A DNA stretch of 64,000 bases, taken from assembly GCF_018687955.1 (NCBI RefSeq), contig NZ_CP061309.1, positions 1,840,270-1,904,269 on the forward strand, in the 5' to 3' direction. The stretch is from Polynucleobacter ibericus. GTDB lineage: Bacteria; Pseudomonadota; Gammaproteobacteria; Burkholderiales; Burkholderiaceae. The position numbers were made by a program, and so were the translations under genes. Below the pieces are notes generated by a model that saw only the letters and a program-made list of their open reading frames with translations, was not told the DNA's origin and searched no databases. Below, one piece after another: positions 20,372 to 28,968 of the stretch; position 1 is the stretch's first letter; the number at the start of each line of letters is the position of its first letter.

Positions 20372-21043
20372 ATGCCATACAAAAATTCCCAAGCTCTAGA
20401 ACATCTCTTTACAAGCAACCGAGAGTGGGCTGAAGGCATGATTGCTAAAGATCCTGACTTCTTCAAGCGCTTGGTTAATCAGCAGGCGCCACAATATCTT
20501 TGGATCGGCTGCGCAGACAGTCGAGTGCCTGCAAATGAAATCGTAGACCTATTGCCGGGTGAGCTATTTGTCCATCGAAATGTTGCTAACGTAGTAGTTC
20601 ATACCGATCTCAATTGTTTGTCTGTTATTCAGTTTGCGATTGACTTACTCAAGGTCAAACATATTCTGGTGGTGGGTCACTACGGATGCGCCGGTGTTCA
20701 TGCAGCACTTAGCGATCGTCGCGTTGGTCTTGCTGATAATTGGTTGCGTCACGTGAAGGATGTGCACCAAAAACACGAGCGTTATTTGGGTGAATTGCTA
20801 CCAACAGCTAAGCGTCAAGATCGCCTATGCGAATTAAATGTTATCGAACAAGTGGTAAATGTCTGTGAAACCACAATTGTTCAAGATGCCTGGGCACGTG
20901 GACAAGAACTTACTGTCCACGGCTGGGCATATCGTCTTGACACAGGCTTAGTCAATGATTTGGGTATGTCAATCAGCTCTACAGAAGAAATGCTAGAGCG
21001 CTATGCCAAATCGGTTAAGCGCTACGAAACAGAGCAAAACTAA
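20372..21043 (+). CDS. can: Beta-class carbonic anhydrase
   Basis: The 223-residue enzyme interconverts CO2 and bicarbonate in the cytosol. Zinc ligands and catalytic residues are in WIGCADSRVPANEI (Cys, Asp-x-Arg, near residue 42) and VVGHYGCAGVHAAL (His-x-x-Cys, near 98). HRNVANVV is also a family mark. The end overlaps the possible start of the next gene, so the two may be co-transcribed. Confidence 0.94.
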   Translation: MPYKNSQALEHLFTSNREWAEGMIAKDPDFFKRLVNQQAPQYLWIGCADSRVPANEIVDLLPGELFVHRNVANVVVHTDLNCLSVIQFAIDLLKVKHILVVGHYGCAGVHAALSDRRVGLADNWLRHVKDVHQKHERYLGELLPTAKRQDRLCELNVIEQVVNVCETTIVQDAWARGQELTVHGWAYRLDTGLVNDLGMSISSTEEMLERYAKSVKRYETEQN

Positions 21044-21944
21044 TTTGCTCAAATCCATTTCTAATGAAGTAGGCGTCATCCTACTCAGGCTTCTTGCCCT
21101 TTTACCTTATAGCTTACTAGTCGCTATTGGTTATGGTCTTGGATATATTGCCGCTCGTATTCCGAGCGATAGAAATAGAGTAGTAAAAACAAATCTCCAC
21201 TTGTGCTTTCCAAAACTAAGCCCCACCGAAGTCGATGAACTTGCCAAAGAACATTGGAAATTACTTGGACGCAGCCTGGTAGAGAAAAGTATTATCTGGT
21301 GCGGAAGTTCAAGACAGCTGAGTAATATGATTGAGGTGAAATCTGCAGTAGACCTATCCAGCAAAAAACCGCGAATTTTAGTAAATATGCACTTCACAGG
21401 CATTGAGGGCAGCATTATTTTGAGCGCACTCTCCAAAGAAAAACATTGGCCACGTACCTCTGGATTTTTTCAAAGAATGAAAAATCCATTCTTCAACAAA
21501 AAAATCGTGGATTGGCGTAATCGTTTTGGTGGAAACTCCATCGATCGACAAGGCAATGCCAAAGCAATCATTCGAGAAATTCGCAATGGGGACTTCATCA
21601 TCATTGCACCCGATATTGATCTAGGACTTAAGGATTCTGAATTCGTGCCTTTTTTTGGCATTCAAACAAATACCATCACCACCATTTCCCGCTTAGCAAA
21701 AATTACTGGCGCCGATGTATGCCTGATGACTACTACTCTAAAGGCTGATAAATCAGGCTATCTTTGCGAAATTAGAGAGCCTTTAGAAAACTTTCCAGGC
21801 ACAGATCCGAAGTCAGACACTGCGCGCCTTAATCAATATTTTGAAGATGAGATTCGTCTTCGTCCAGCTGAGTACTACTGGGTACATAAGCGCTTTAAAA
21901 ACTCTCCAGATAGCGGTCAAAGCCCCTATAACCCTTCTAAATAA
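21003..21944 (+). CDS. Lipid A acyltransferase (LpxL/HtrB family)
   Basis: This 313-residue membrane-associated acyltransferase adds a secondary acyl chain to lipid A. After an N-terminal hydrophobic segment (about 25-55) comes the H-x4-E catalytic motif in NMHFTGIEGS, then DWRNRFGGNSIDR and the APDIDLGLKDSEFVPFFGI stretch, and the terminal YYWVHKRFK. The start is uncertain: ATG 21003 overlaps the carbonic anhydrase gene by 41 bases, while a TTG at 21045, two bases after the upstream stop, would give a start closer to the family norm. The exact acyl position is unknown. Confidence 0.88.
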   Translation: MPNRLSATKQSKTNLLKSISNEVGVILLRLLALLPYSLLVAIGYGLGYIAARIPSDRNRVVKTNLHLCFPKLSPTEVDELAKEHWKLLGRSLVEKSIIWCGSSRQLSNMIEVKSAVDLSSKKPRILVNMHFTGIEGSIILSALSKEKHWPRTSGFFQRMKNPFFNKKIVDWRNRFGGNSIDRQGNAKAIIREIRNGDFIIIAPDIDLGLKDSEFVPFFGIQTNTITTISRLAKITGADVCLMTTTLKADKSGYLCEIREPLENFPGTDPKSDTARLNQYFEDEIRLRPAEYYWVHKRFKNSPDSGQSPYNPSK

Positions 21945-21969
21945 AGGTCACTTGCCCTATCATTGAGGC

Positions 21970-22722
21970 ATGACAGAGCGAATTGGGCTATTTGCCGATC
22001 TCCACAGCAATCTAGAAGCTTTTGAAGCCTGCATGGCTCGTGCCCAAGAGCTCGGCGTTACCCGCATGGTTTTTTTAGGTGACCTCGTGGGCTATAACGC
22101 TGACCCAATTGCCCTGATTGATCGCATTGCCGATCTTGTAGAAAGCCAAAAGGCGATCGCCATTCTTGGCAATCATGATGAAGCTGTTTTCAAGGATAGT
22201 CGCGAGCAGATGAATGCCAGCGCTAACGCTGCTATTGAATGGACCAAATCTCAACTCAGCAATAGTCATATTGAGTTTCTTAAAAATCTACCGCTCATTG
22301 TTCAAGAAGAGAAAATCTGTTTTGTGCATGCATCCGCACACAATCCTGCTGACTGGAATTACATTACGGACAGCATGAGTGCGTGGCGTTGTGTACAAAA
22401 CTCTGGAAAAAATTACACCTTTGTTGGACATGCACATGAGCAAGCACTCTTTTATCAAAGTGCGGTTGGGAAATTGATTCGCTTTGCACCACATCCTGGT
22501 GATGAAATTCCAGTACTGCATCATCGCCAATGGGTAGGTGTTGTGGGCTCTCTTGGTCAACCCAGAGATGGAAATCCTGAGGCCTGCTTTGCTGTCTTTG
22601 AACCCGAAGCTGAAATTCTTACATTTCATCGCGTGGCCTACGATCACTTTACTGCTGCAGATAAAGTACGTCGCGCTGGGCTACCAGAAGACTTGGCAAA
22701 TCGCCTTATTACCGGCAAATAA
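21970..22722 (+). CDS. Calcineurin-like metallophosphoesterase
   Basis: The 250-residue phosphoesterase has all metal-ligand motifs in order: GLFADLHSNLEAF (Asp-x-His), VFLGDLVGYNADP, LGNHDEAV, FVHASAHNP and FVGHAHEQ. Similar proteins act as phosphodiesterases or phosphoprotein phosphatases. It lies five bases upstream of a Ser/Thr kinase gene, so a kinase-phosphatase pair is a reasonable idea, but the substrate is not shown by the sequence. Confidence 0.87.
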   Translation: MTERIGLFADLHSNLEAFEACMARAQELGVTRMVFLGDLVGYNADPIALIDRIADLVESQKAIAILGNHDEAVFKDSREQMNASANAAIEWTKSQLSNSHIEFLKNLPLIVQEEKICFVHASAHNPADWNYITDSMSAWRCVQNSGKNYTFVGHAHEQALFYQSAVGKLIRFAPHPGDEIPVLHHRQWVGVVGSLGQPRDGNPEACFAVFEPEAEILTFHRVAYDHFTAADKVRRAGLPEDLANRLITGK

Positions 22723-22727
22723 AATCA

Positions 22728-24146
22728 ATGCCAATCAACACCGATATTGAAGCAGTAGACGATATATTTCAGGAAGGCAAAGTAGTGGATGGCTTTGTCT
22801 TGGGCAAGGAAGTCCATCGCGGCGGAATGGCGAGCCTCTTTTCGGCAACTAAAGAAGGCATAGATGAGCCTATTCTGCTGAAGATACCGCGGGTAGGTAA
22901 AGATCAGCCTGTAGAAAGCTTGATTGGCTTTGAAACTGAGCTCACTATCTTGCGCTCGCTGAAGAGTCCTTATGTTCCAAAGTATTTAGGGTCTGGCAAT
23001 ATGGCCACGCGCCCTTATATTGCGATGGAAAGAGTTGAAGGTCGTCCACTAGAGGACTACATCAAGGAAGGCAAAGTATTTACGATTGATGAGGTAGTGC
23101 GCATTGGCGCAGATCTAGCGCAAGCAGTTCAATCACTACATTCTCAAGATGCCATTCACTTAGATATCAAGCCAGATAATATTTTGGTAGATGATAAGGG
23201 CAAGCTAACCCTCATTGATTTTGGTTTATCGCATCACGCTCGCTTCCCAGATTTGCTCGCTGAAGAGATGCGTAAAGGTGTTGGGTCTGCGCCGTATATT
23301 TCTCCAGAGCAAGTGGCTGGGATTCGCTCTGATTCGCGCAGCGATATTTTCTCTATCGGCGCAATCATGTATGAGCTCCTGACTGGAGAGCTACCATTTG
23401 GTAACCCCCAAACAATGAGTGGTCTGCGCAGAAGGATGTGGGCTGAACCATTTCCGCCACGCGCTATTCGAAGAGAAATTCCACGCTGGTTACAAGAGGT
23501 AGTGCTTAGGTGTCTTGAGCCACGTGCTGCAGATCGCTATCAAAGTGCTGCGCGCCTGCGTCAAGTGTTGCGCGACCCCGAGGGAGTTACTCTCACTGAA
23601 CGCGCTGACCGAGTAGAGCCGCCTAGCTTTTGGCAAAACCTGAAGGGCATGTTTAGGGCTGCAGGCTATGAACCCTCTCCAAGTCTGCGTCCTAGTATGG
23701 GCAACTTTGATGCCCCGCTTATGCTTGCTGCAATCGATACACGTCAGTCTGACGAAGACTTGCGTGAGCGCATGCAAATCACAGCAAAGAATTTATTGCA
23801 CGCCTATCCTGAAAGCCGATTGATTTGTTTGAGCACTATTAGTGGCACCCCTACATTCGAAGGCAATCAAGAAAAGGAATCGGCTAGCGGAATTGTGCGC
23901 GGCCATTTAGTGCAGCTGATGGATTGGGCCAAACCATTAAAGCTACCACCAGAAAGAATTTCATATCACGTACTAGAAGCCATGGATCCCGCCTCACGTA
24001 TTGTGGAGTTTGCCAAAGACAATGATGCGTCCCTTATTCTGATTGGAGCATCACATAAGTTGCCCAATAAGGTAGCGCCCTGGAGAACCTCTATGACCAA
24101 GATCGTCGAAGAGGCCCCCTGTAGTGTTCATATTGTGAGGACCTAA
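22728..24146 (+). CDS. Ser/Thr protein kinase fused to a universal stress (Usp) domain
   Basis: The 472-residue protein has a Hanks-type kinase domain (about 25-285): VHRGGMASLF glycine loop, Lys in ILLKIPRV, catalytic HLDIKPDNILV (Leu replaces the usual Arg), DFG in LIDFGLSHH, and APYISPEQ. A C-terminal Usp-like domain (about 325-472) shows LMLAAIDTRQSDE, ASLILIGASHK and the closing CSVHIVRT. There is no membrane segment. The non-RD loop suggests it does not need activation-loop phosphorylation. It is co-oriented and tightly spaced with the phosphoesterase gene upstream. Confidence 0.88.
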   Translation: MPINTDIEAVDDIFQEGKVVDGFVLGKEVHRGGMASLFSATKEGIDEPILLKIPRVGKDQPVESLIGFETELTILRSLKSPYVPKYLGSGNMATRPYIAMERVEGRPLEDYIKEGKVFTIDEVVRIGADLAQAVQSLHSQDAIHLDIKPDNILVDDKGKLTLIDFGLSHHARFPDLLAEEMRKGVGSAPYISPEQVAGIRSDSRSDIFSIGAIMYELLTGELPFGNPQTMSGLRRRMWAEPFPPRAIRREIPRWLQEVVLRCLEPRAADRYQSAARLRQVLRDPEGVTLTERADRVEPPSFWQNLKGMFRAAGYEPSPSLRPSMGNFDAPLMLAAIDTRQSDEDLRERMQITAKNLLHAYPESRLICLSTISGTPTFEGNQEKESASGIVRGHLVQLMDWAKPLKLPPERISYHVLEAMDPASRIVEFAKDNDASLILIGASHKLPNKVAPWRTSMTKIVEEAPCSVHIVRT

Positions 24147-24195
24147 GCAATGAATGACGTCTCCCCAGGGCTAGTAATTGACGGATAATGCGGGG

Positions 24196-24933
24196 ATGGA
24201 AGAAAAAGTACGCGTCTCAAAATTACTCTCTGAGCTTGGCCTTTGCTCACGTCGAGAAGCAGACTCTTATATTGAGCAAGGATTAGTGACTGTAGATGGT
24301 GAGGTTGTTAATGAGCTCGGTACACGAGCATTTCGCCATCAAAAAATTGAGTTGCAATCAGGCGCCAAGGCGCAACAAGCATCTCGCATTACCGTCATCC
24401 TAAATAAACCGGTTGGCTATATCTCTCACTATGATGATGAGCAAGAATATCAGCCAGCAGCTTCATTAATCACCCCTGAAAATTACTTTGCTAGCCCGCT
24501 AGATAAAGGTAGAAGCCCACGCTTTAACACTAAAGGCTTGGCACCAGCTGGACGGTTAGACATTGACTCTACTGGAATGCTCGTCTTAACCCAAGATGGC
24601 CGCATTGCTAAATTATTGATTGGTGAAAATAGCCCCATCGAAAAAGAATATTTAGTGCGCGTTGAGGGCTTACTTTCTTTCGAGGATTTGGATCGCCTAA
24701 AGCATGGTCTATCGCTAGATGGCGTGGAACTTAAGCCTGCACAAGTAAGTTGGCAAAATGAAGATCAGCTGCGCTTTGTATTGCGTGAAGGTCGTAAGCG
24801 CCAAATTCGTCGGATGTGTGAAATGGTCGGGCTCAAAGTGATTGGTCTCAAACGCGTCAGAATGGGTCGCATCTCCTTGGGCCCGCTACCTCCAGGTCAA
24901 TGGCGCTATGTCAGGCCTGAAGAGCAGTTCTGA
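24196..24933 (+). CDS. Pseudouridine synthase, RsuA/RluB/E/F family
   Basis: The product modifies uridines in rRNA. It has an N-terminal S4 RNA-binding domain (VRVSKLLSELGLCSRREADSYI), the family motif LNKPVGYISH, the catalytic-Asp motif APAGRLDIDSTGMLVLT near residue 120, and EGRKRQIRRMCEMVG. I chose the ATG at 24196; an in-frame TTG at 24178 adds six residues. The rRNA target cannot be fixed from the sequence, so no gene symbol is given. Confidence 0.9.
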   Translation: MEEKVRVSKLLSELGLCSRREADSYIEQGLVTVDGEVVNELGTRAFRHQKIELQSGAKAQQASRITVILNKPVGYISHYDDEQEYQPAASLITPENYFASPLDKGRSPRFNTKGLAPAGRLDIDSTGMLVLTQDGRIAKLLIGENSPIEKEYLVRVEGLLSFEDLDRLKHGLSLDGVELKPAQVSWQNEDQLRFVLREGRKRQIRRMCEMVGLKVIGLKRVRMGRISLGPLPPGQWRYVRPEEQF

Positions 24934-24948
24934 CAAGCCTCACACGCT

Positions 24949-24954
24949 TATAAT
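24949..24954 (+). promoter_or_regulatory. Possible -10 box of prfC
   Basis: A perfect TATAAT sits just after the pseudouridine synthase stop. Transcription from it would begin near 24961, about 25 bases before the most likely prfC initiation codon. No good -35 box was found at 16-18 bases. Confidence 0.35.
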
Positions 24955-24984
24955 TGCGTTCGAACCTAGATTAATCAACGCAGA

Positions 24985-26619
24985 ATTACCATCGAAACTC
25001 CTACCTCCAGCACTCCAGGCGCAGAAGTACTAAGACGTCGCAGCTTTGCCATCATCTCTCACCCGGATGCAGGTAAAACCACGCTTACTGAAAAATTATT
25101 GCTTTACGCAGGCGCTATTCAAATTGCGGGAAGCGTTAAAGCACGCAAAGCAAGTCGTCATGCAACATCTGACTGGATGGAGATTGAAAAGCAGCGGGGC
25201 ATCTCGGTAGCCAGCTCAGTGATGCAAATGGAATATCGTGATTGCATCATTAATTTATTGGATACGCCTGGCCACCAAGACTTCTCTGAAGATACCTATC
25301 GAGTTCTGACTGCCGTTGACTCGGCACTCATGGTCATCGATGCTGCTAACGGCGTTGAATCTCAAACACTTCGCTTGCTCGAAGTTTGTCGTGCGCGCAA
25401 TACACCTATCGTGACCTTCATTAATAAGATGGATCGCGAGGTAAAACCTCCGATGGAGTTAATGGACGAGATTGAAACGGCGCTCGGCATCGAGGTAGTT
25501 CCATTTACCTGGCCTGTTGGTATGGGTAAATCGTTTGCGGGTGTGATCGATATTGCGAACTCTCGTATGCGCATGTTCAAGGCAGGTGAAGATCGCGTAA
25601 CCGAAGACTCTCATGCGGTGGTAGATATTAATGATCCAGCCCTAAAAGAGCGTCTTGGTACTGACTTAGAAAATGCCTTGGCTGAAGTCGAGCTCATAAA
25701 AGAAGCAATGCCGGCTTTTGATCTTGAAGCCTTCTTGGCAGGGCGTCAGTCACCCGTCTTCTTTGGCTCAGCCATTAATAACTTTGGTGTACGTGAGATT
25801 CTGAATACATTGGTTGAGCTTGCACCATCTCCAGGGTCACGCAAAGCATTGCAGCGAGAGGTGAGCCCAGCTGAAAATAAATTCTCTGCAGTAGTGTTCA
25901 AGATTCAGGCAAATATGGATCCAGCACATCGTGACCGCGTTGCATTTTTGCGCATCTGCTCTGGTCACTTTCAGCGTGGTATGAAATTAAAAATTTGTCG
26001 AAACGGTAAAGAGGTACGCACCAACAATGCGCTCTCATTCTTATCGCAACGACGTGATATTTTGGATGAGGCTTTTCCGGGTGACATCATTGGCTTGCCC
26101 AATCATGGTCTCCTGCGCCTTGGTGACACTCTCACTGAAGGTGAGCAGTTGCAATTTACTGGTTTGCCATTCTTCGCTCCAGAAATTTTCCGCATGGTTG
26201 AGTCTGCCGATCCTTTACGTTCAAAACAATTACGTACTGGGCTAATGCAATTGGGTGAAGAGGGTGCCATTCAAGTCTTTAGGCCTATGGCTGGCGGCAT
26301 TATGCTGCTTGGCGCCTTTGGTCAGCTGCAATTTGAAGTGGTAAGCCATCGTCTGCAGACTGAATATGGCGCAGAAGTGCGCCTTCTACCAGCACGCTAC
26401 AGCCTAGCTCGTTGGGTTAGCTCAGATGATCCTGTGGCCCTGAAAAAATTCACCCAAGAAAACATCCACCGTATGGCGGAAGACGTTGTAGGTGCCTCGG
26501 TTTTCTTGGCATCTCATAAATCAGAGTTAGATGTTGCTCAACAACGCTGGGAATCGATTCAATTCCATGCCCTCAGAGAGCACGCCGGTTTAATTTATCA
26601 ATCAGACCTAGCGGGCTGA
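24985..26619 (+). CDS. prfC: Peptide chain release factor 3, with a non-canonical start codon
   Basis: RF3 is the GTPase that recycles RF1/RF2 from the ribosome. The frame contains SHPDAGKTTLTEKLL (P-loop, from about 25060), LDTPGHQDFSEDTYRVL and INKMDRE, then the RF3 domains II and III. Length from 24985 is 544 residues, close to the family. The first ATG/GTG/TTG-type codon in frame is TTG 25099, which would delete the P-loop, so the start must be upstream of it. The in-frame stop at 24967 leaves only ATT or ATC codons; I place it at ATT 24985, giving (M)TIETPTSSTPGAEVLRRRSF. The gene is certain; the exact start is not. Confidence 0.88.
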   Translation: MTIETPTSSTPGAEVLRRRSFAIISHPDAGKTTLTEKLLLYAGAIQIAGSVKARKASRHATSDWMEIEKQRGISVASSVMQMEYRDCIINLLDTPGHQDFSEDTYRVLTAVDSALMVIDAANGVESQTLRLLEVCRARNTPIVTFINKMDREVKPPMELMDEIETALGIEVVPFTWPVGMGKSFAGVIDIANSRMRMFKAGEDRVTEDSHAVVDINDPALKERLGTDLENALAEVELIKEAMPAFDLEAFLAGRQSPVFFGSAINNFGVREILNTLVELAPSPGSRKALQREVSPAENKFSAVVFKIQANMDPAHRDRVAFLRICSGHFQRGMKLKICRNGKEVRTNNALSFLSQRRDILDEAFPGDIIGLPNHGLLRLGDTLTEGEQLQFTGLPFFAPEIFRMVESADPLRSKQLRTGLMQLGEEGAIQVFRPMAGGIMLLGAFGQLQFEVVSHRLQTEYGAEVRLLPARYSLARWVSSDDPVALKKFTQENIHRMAEDVVGASVFLASHKSELDVAQQRWESIQFHALREHAGLIYQSDLAG

Positions 26620-26638
26620 AAACCAAACTGCTGTTGAT

Positions 26639-26884
26639 TTAACGCGTTGCCTTGCAATCAAATACGGCGACCAACTGAGTATCGCTACTTCTGAATGAGG
26701 CAACCTTGCCATACTGCGCACAGTAGGCGCCCGCTTTCTGGGTTAATTGCTCAATCGATTCGCCACTGCTATTGAGAAAAGTAACATGGTTTGAGTCCGA
26801 TGCATCGGTATACACCGCAGCACAAGCACCCAACATAGTCATGCAATATATGCCCAAAATGGATGACTTTATCAATGCATTCAT
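26639..26884 (-). CDS. Small predicted lipoprotein
   Basis: The 81-residue product has a signal peptide with lipobox MLGAC (Cys at 20), then a short domain with two more Cys (GAYCAQYGK and VAVFDCKA) and the stretch GESIEQLTQKAGAYCAQYGKV. It is probably a small outer-membrane or periplasmic lipoprotein of unknown role. It is convergent with prfC and sits next to a small DUF2798-like gene on the same strand. Confidence 0.75.
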   Translation of the reverse strand: MNALIKSSILGIYCMTMLGACAAVYTDASDSNHVTFLNSSGESIEQLTQKAGAYCAQYGKVASFRSSDTQLVAVFDCKATR

Positions 26885-26904
26885 TTAAAAATCCTTCCTA
26901 TGAT

Positions 26905-27141
26905 TTAGGGTTTATTCAGAGCTAATTTTGCCAAAACTTTTGTAGTGATCTTGCTCGCAAGCGGTCGATAAATCAGAATGCAAGCAATAGCTACTGGATA
27001 AGCGACTAACCACACCTCAAGCCATACCCAACAAAAATTTTCTGCAAGGCCGACTCGAACAAATGTAGTAGCAAGCGTAATACTTAAAGACATCAAGAGG
27101 CCCATTACTAAGGCAAATACAAGGCTTGGTAGATTTATCAT
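26905..27141 (-). CDS. DUF2798-type small membrane protein
   Basis: The 78-residue protein has two hydrophobic segments (about 5-30 and 40-62) separated by a short loop with W-V-W-L-E-V-W-L-V-A-Y-P, and a Lys-rich tail. This is the two-helix pattern of DUF2798 proteins. No function is known to me. Confidence 0.75.
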   Translation of the reverse strand: MINLPSLVFALVMGLLMSLSITLATTFVRVGLAENFCWVWLEVWLVAYPVAIACILIYRPLASKITTKVLAKLALNKP

Positions 27142-27268
27142 GACTACATCATAGCGCCCATACTAGTTAACTGTTATTCTGAACTGTGATCACTATTGTG
27201 CGCCCTAGAAAGGGGAATCTCTTACGCAAGCCTCGGAGATTCATCATGCCATAACTCTAGGAAAATTC

Positions 27269-27451
27269 ATGGCTGTAGGCCAAAATCAAAGAACCAGAAA
27301 AAATGACTCCATGCTCACCAAAACAGGAAAAGCGCGCTTAGGACCCCTTAATGTAGCTCAGCTGACAAAGCTACTAGAAGCAAGCACCAAGCCAAAAGAA
27401 AAGGGCAAAATATTACGAGCCCTTAGTAAACATACAGTTGTTGCCGCATAA
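27269..27451 (+). CDS. Small basic protein of unknown function (60 residues)
   Basis: The short product is Lys/Arg-rich at its start (GQNQRTRKNDSMLTKTGKAR) and then forms an amphipathic helix-like stretch LNVAQLTKLLEASTKPKEKG. It is not similar to a family I can name. Support for a real gene comes from a strong terminator beginning right after the stop and from the absence of other genes in this 370-base gap. It could bind nucleic acid, but that is only a guess from charge. Confidence 0.55.
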   Translation: MAVGQNQRTRKNDSMLTKTGKARLGPLNVAQLTKLLEASTKPKEKGKILRALSKHTVVAA

Positions 27452-27483
27452 TTAAAAAGCCCCCCTCAAATGGGGCTTTTTAA
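27452..27483. terminator. Rho-independent terminator after the 60-residue gene
   Basis: TTAAAAAGCCCC and GGGGCTTTTTAA pair around an eight-base loop. The T-run exists on both strands, so it can also end the convergent DMT exporter gene. Confidence 0.9.
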
Positions 27484-27511
27484 TTGCATCATTTCACAAA
27501 ACTCTATTCCT

Positions 27512-28387
27512 CTAAGTTCGTATTACCAACATTCTTTTTCCAAGGATGACGGTTGATACAACCAATACAGCAAAGATTAAATTCATCATAGTAAGTGAAT
27601 CTCCCAGCAAAACACTAGCAGCTACTAGCGTACAAAAAGGTTGCATCAGCTGCACTTGACTCACTCTCGCAATGCCTCCAATCGCAAGTCCTTCATACCA
27701 AAAGAAGAAGCCAAGAAACATGGGGAATAAGCTGAGGTAAATAAAACTTGTCCAGGCAACCGCTCCAGCATCTATATACCCTGGACTATAAGTTAGCCAT
27801 GTCATGACAATATTGAGTGGCAATGAGATCACTAAAGCCCATGAAATGACGGCGCGAGGATTCATTTTTCTAGAGAGCTCACCGCCCTCTACATAGCCAA
27901 TACATGCACTAATTCCGCCAAGAACAAGAAGGCCATCAATATAAGTAAAACTTCCAGAACTCTTGAGTAAGGCATACAGAACAACTAAGCCGGCTCCCAA
28001 TAGAGATACAAGCCAAAATCCTAAAGAGGGTCTTTCTTTGAAGCGCACTACTCCAATCACGGTGGTAGCAAGCGGCATCATTCCCAAGATCACTGCGCCA
28101 TGGGACGATGAACCATGAGCCATTGCTACAGTAGTAAAGATGGGGAATCCAAACACTACACCAAACGCAATAATTACAAACTTAACAAAATCAACTTTTG
28201 TAGGAGTGGGTTCTTTTTTGTAGGCAAGATAAGCTAGTGCTACCAAGCCCGCTAGGAGAGCTCTGCCGAAAGCAATGAAGTAAGGATTAAAGCTAAGAAC
28301 AGCAATCTTGCTAACTGGTAAGGTTAGGCTAAAAATAAGGATGCCAATAAAGCCAATTAGCATTCCTTTGCTTTCTTTATTCACCAT
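27512..28387 (-). CDS. EamA/DMT-family exporter
   Basis: This 291-residue integral membrane protein has ten hydrophobic segments in two repeated halves of five, as in the drug/metabolite transporter superfamily. The first half has KIAVLSFNPYFIAFGRALLAG and the second half FWYEGLAIGGIARVSQVQLMQPF, both EamA landmarks. Members export amino acids, nucleobases or other small metabolites. The substrate is unknown. It is divergent from the MOSC gene. Confidence 0.85.
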   Translation of the reverse strand: MVNKESKGMLIGFIGILIFSLTLPVSKIAVLSFNPYFIAFGRALLAGLVALAYLAYKKEPTPTKVDFVKFVIIAFGVVFGFPIFTTVAMAHGSSSHGAVILGMMPLATTVIGVVRFKERPSLGFWLVSLLGAGLVVLYALLKSSGSFTYIDGLLVLGGISACIGYVEGGELSRKMNPRAVISWALVISLPLNIVMTWLTYSPGYIDAGAVAWTSFIYLSLFPMFLGFFFWYEGLAIGGIARVSQVQLMQPFCTLVAASVLLGDSLTMMNLIFAVLVVSTVILGKRMLVIRT

Positions 28388-28446
28388 TGCCCTTTATTCA
28401 ATATTGAATCGATTGTATTAACAATACTGATTAAGTGGGCTGTAAT

Positions 28447-28968
28447 ATGTCAGCATTCCTTATGAAATTGAACATCCATATTCAAGCCATCTATCTTGCA
28501 CCCTCCGCTGGTGCGCAGATGCAATCTGTCAGCCATATTAGCGTCAAGGCGGGCGCTGGTATTGAGGGCGACCGTTATGCGCTGGGCACAGGAGCATATT
28601 CCACTGTTGAGCCAATAAAAGTACGTCACATTAGCCTGATTGCCTCATCTGGTATTGAGACGGCAAATGACTGGTTAAAAGCGGGTGATGAGCCTACTTT
28701 TATTGGGGCTGAAACACGTCGCAACATTGTGCTCGAAGGAGTTACCGCCAGCGATCTGAATGATCTAGTCGGTCAGCAATTCCAGCTAGGTAGCCTCCAA
28801 TTGCTAGGCACGGAACTATGCACCCCTTGTGAAAGACCAGCACAACTACTTAGTAGGCCAAGCTTCATGGAAGCTTTCGAAGGACGAGGAGGCATTCGGG
28901 CTGAGGTGCTTAATTCGGGAACTCTGTGTGTTGGCGACAAACTATTGAACGAGAAATTGCATGATTGA
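28447..28968 (+). CDS. MOSC domain protein
   Basis: The 173-residue protein matches MOSC (molybdenum cofactor sulfurase C-terminal) domains: IQAIYLAPSAGAQMQSV, AGAGIEGDRYALGTGAYS, FIGAETRRNIVLEG, and the conserved Cys in TELCTPCERP. Such proteins handle sulfur or Moco-bound groups, for example YiiM-type N-hydroxylated base reduction. Starts at 28435 (GTG), 28447 (ATG) and 28462 (ATG) are possible; none has a clear ribosome site. It overlaps the next gene by eight bases. Confidence 0.85.
   Translation: MSAFLMKLNIHIQAIYLAPSAGAQMQSVSHISVKAGAGIEGDRYALGTGAYSTVEPIKVRHISLIASSGIETANDWLKAGDEPTFIGAETRRNIVLEGVTASDLNDLVGQQFQLGSLQLLGTELCTPCERPAQLLSRPSFMEAFEGRGGIRAEVLNSGTLCVGDKLLNEKLHD

Noticed and set aside
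24149..24187. Twelve-codon frame between the kinase and pseudouridine synthase genes
   Set aside because: Too short, no ribosome site, and no sign of leader-peptide structure.
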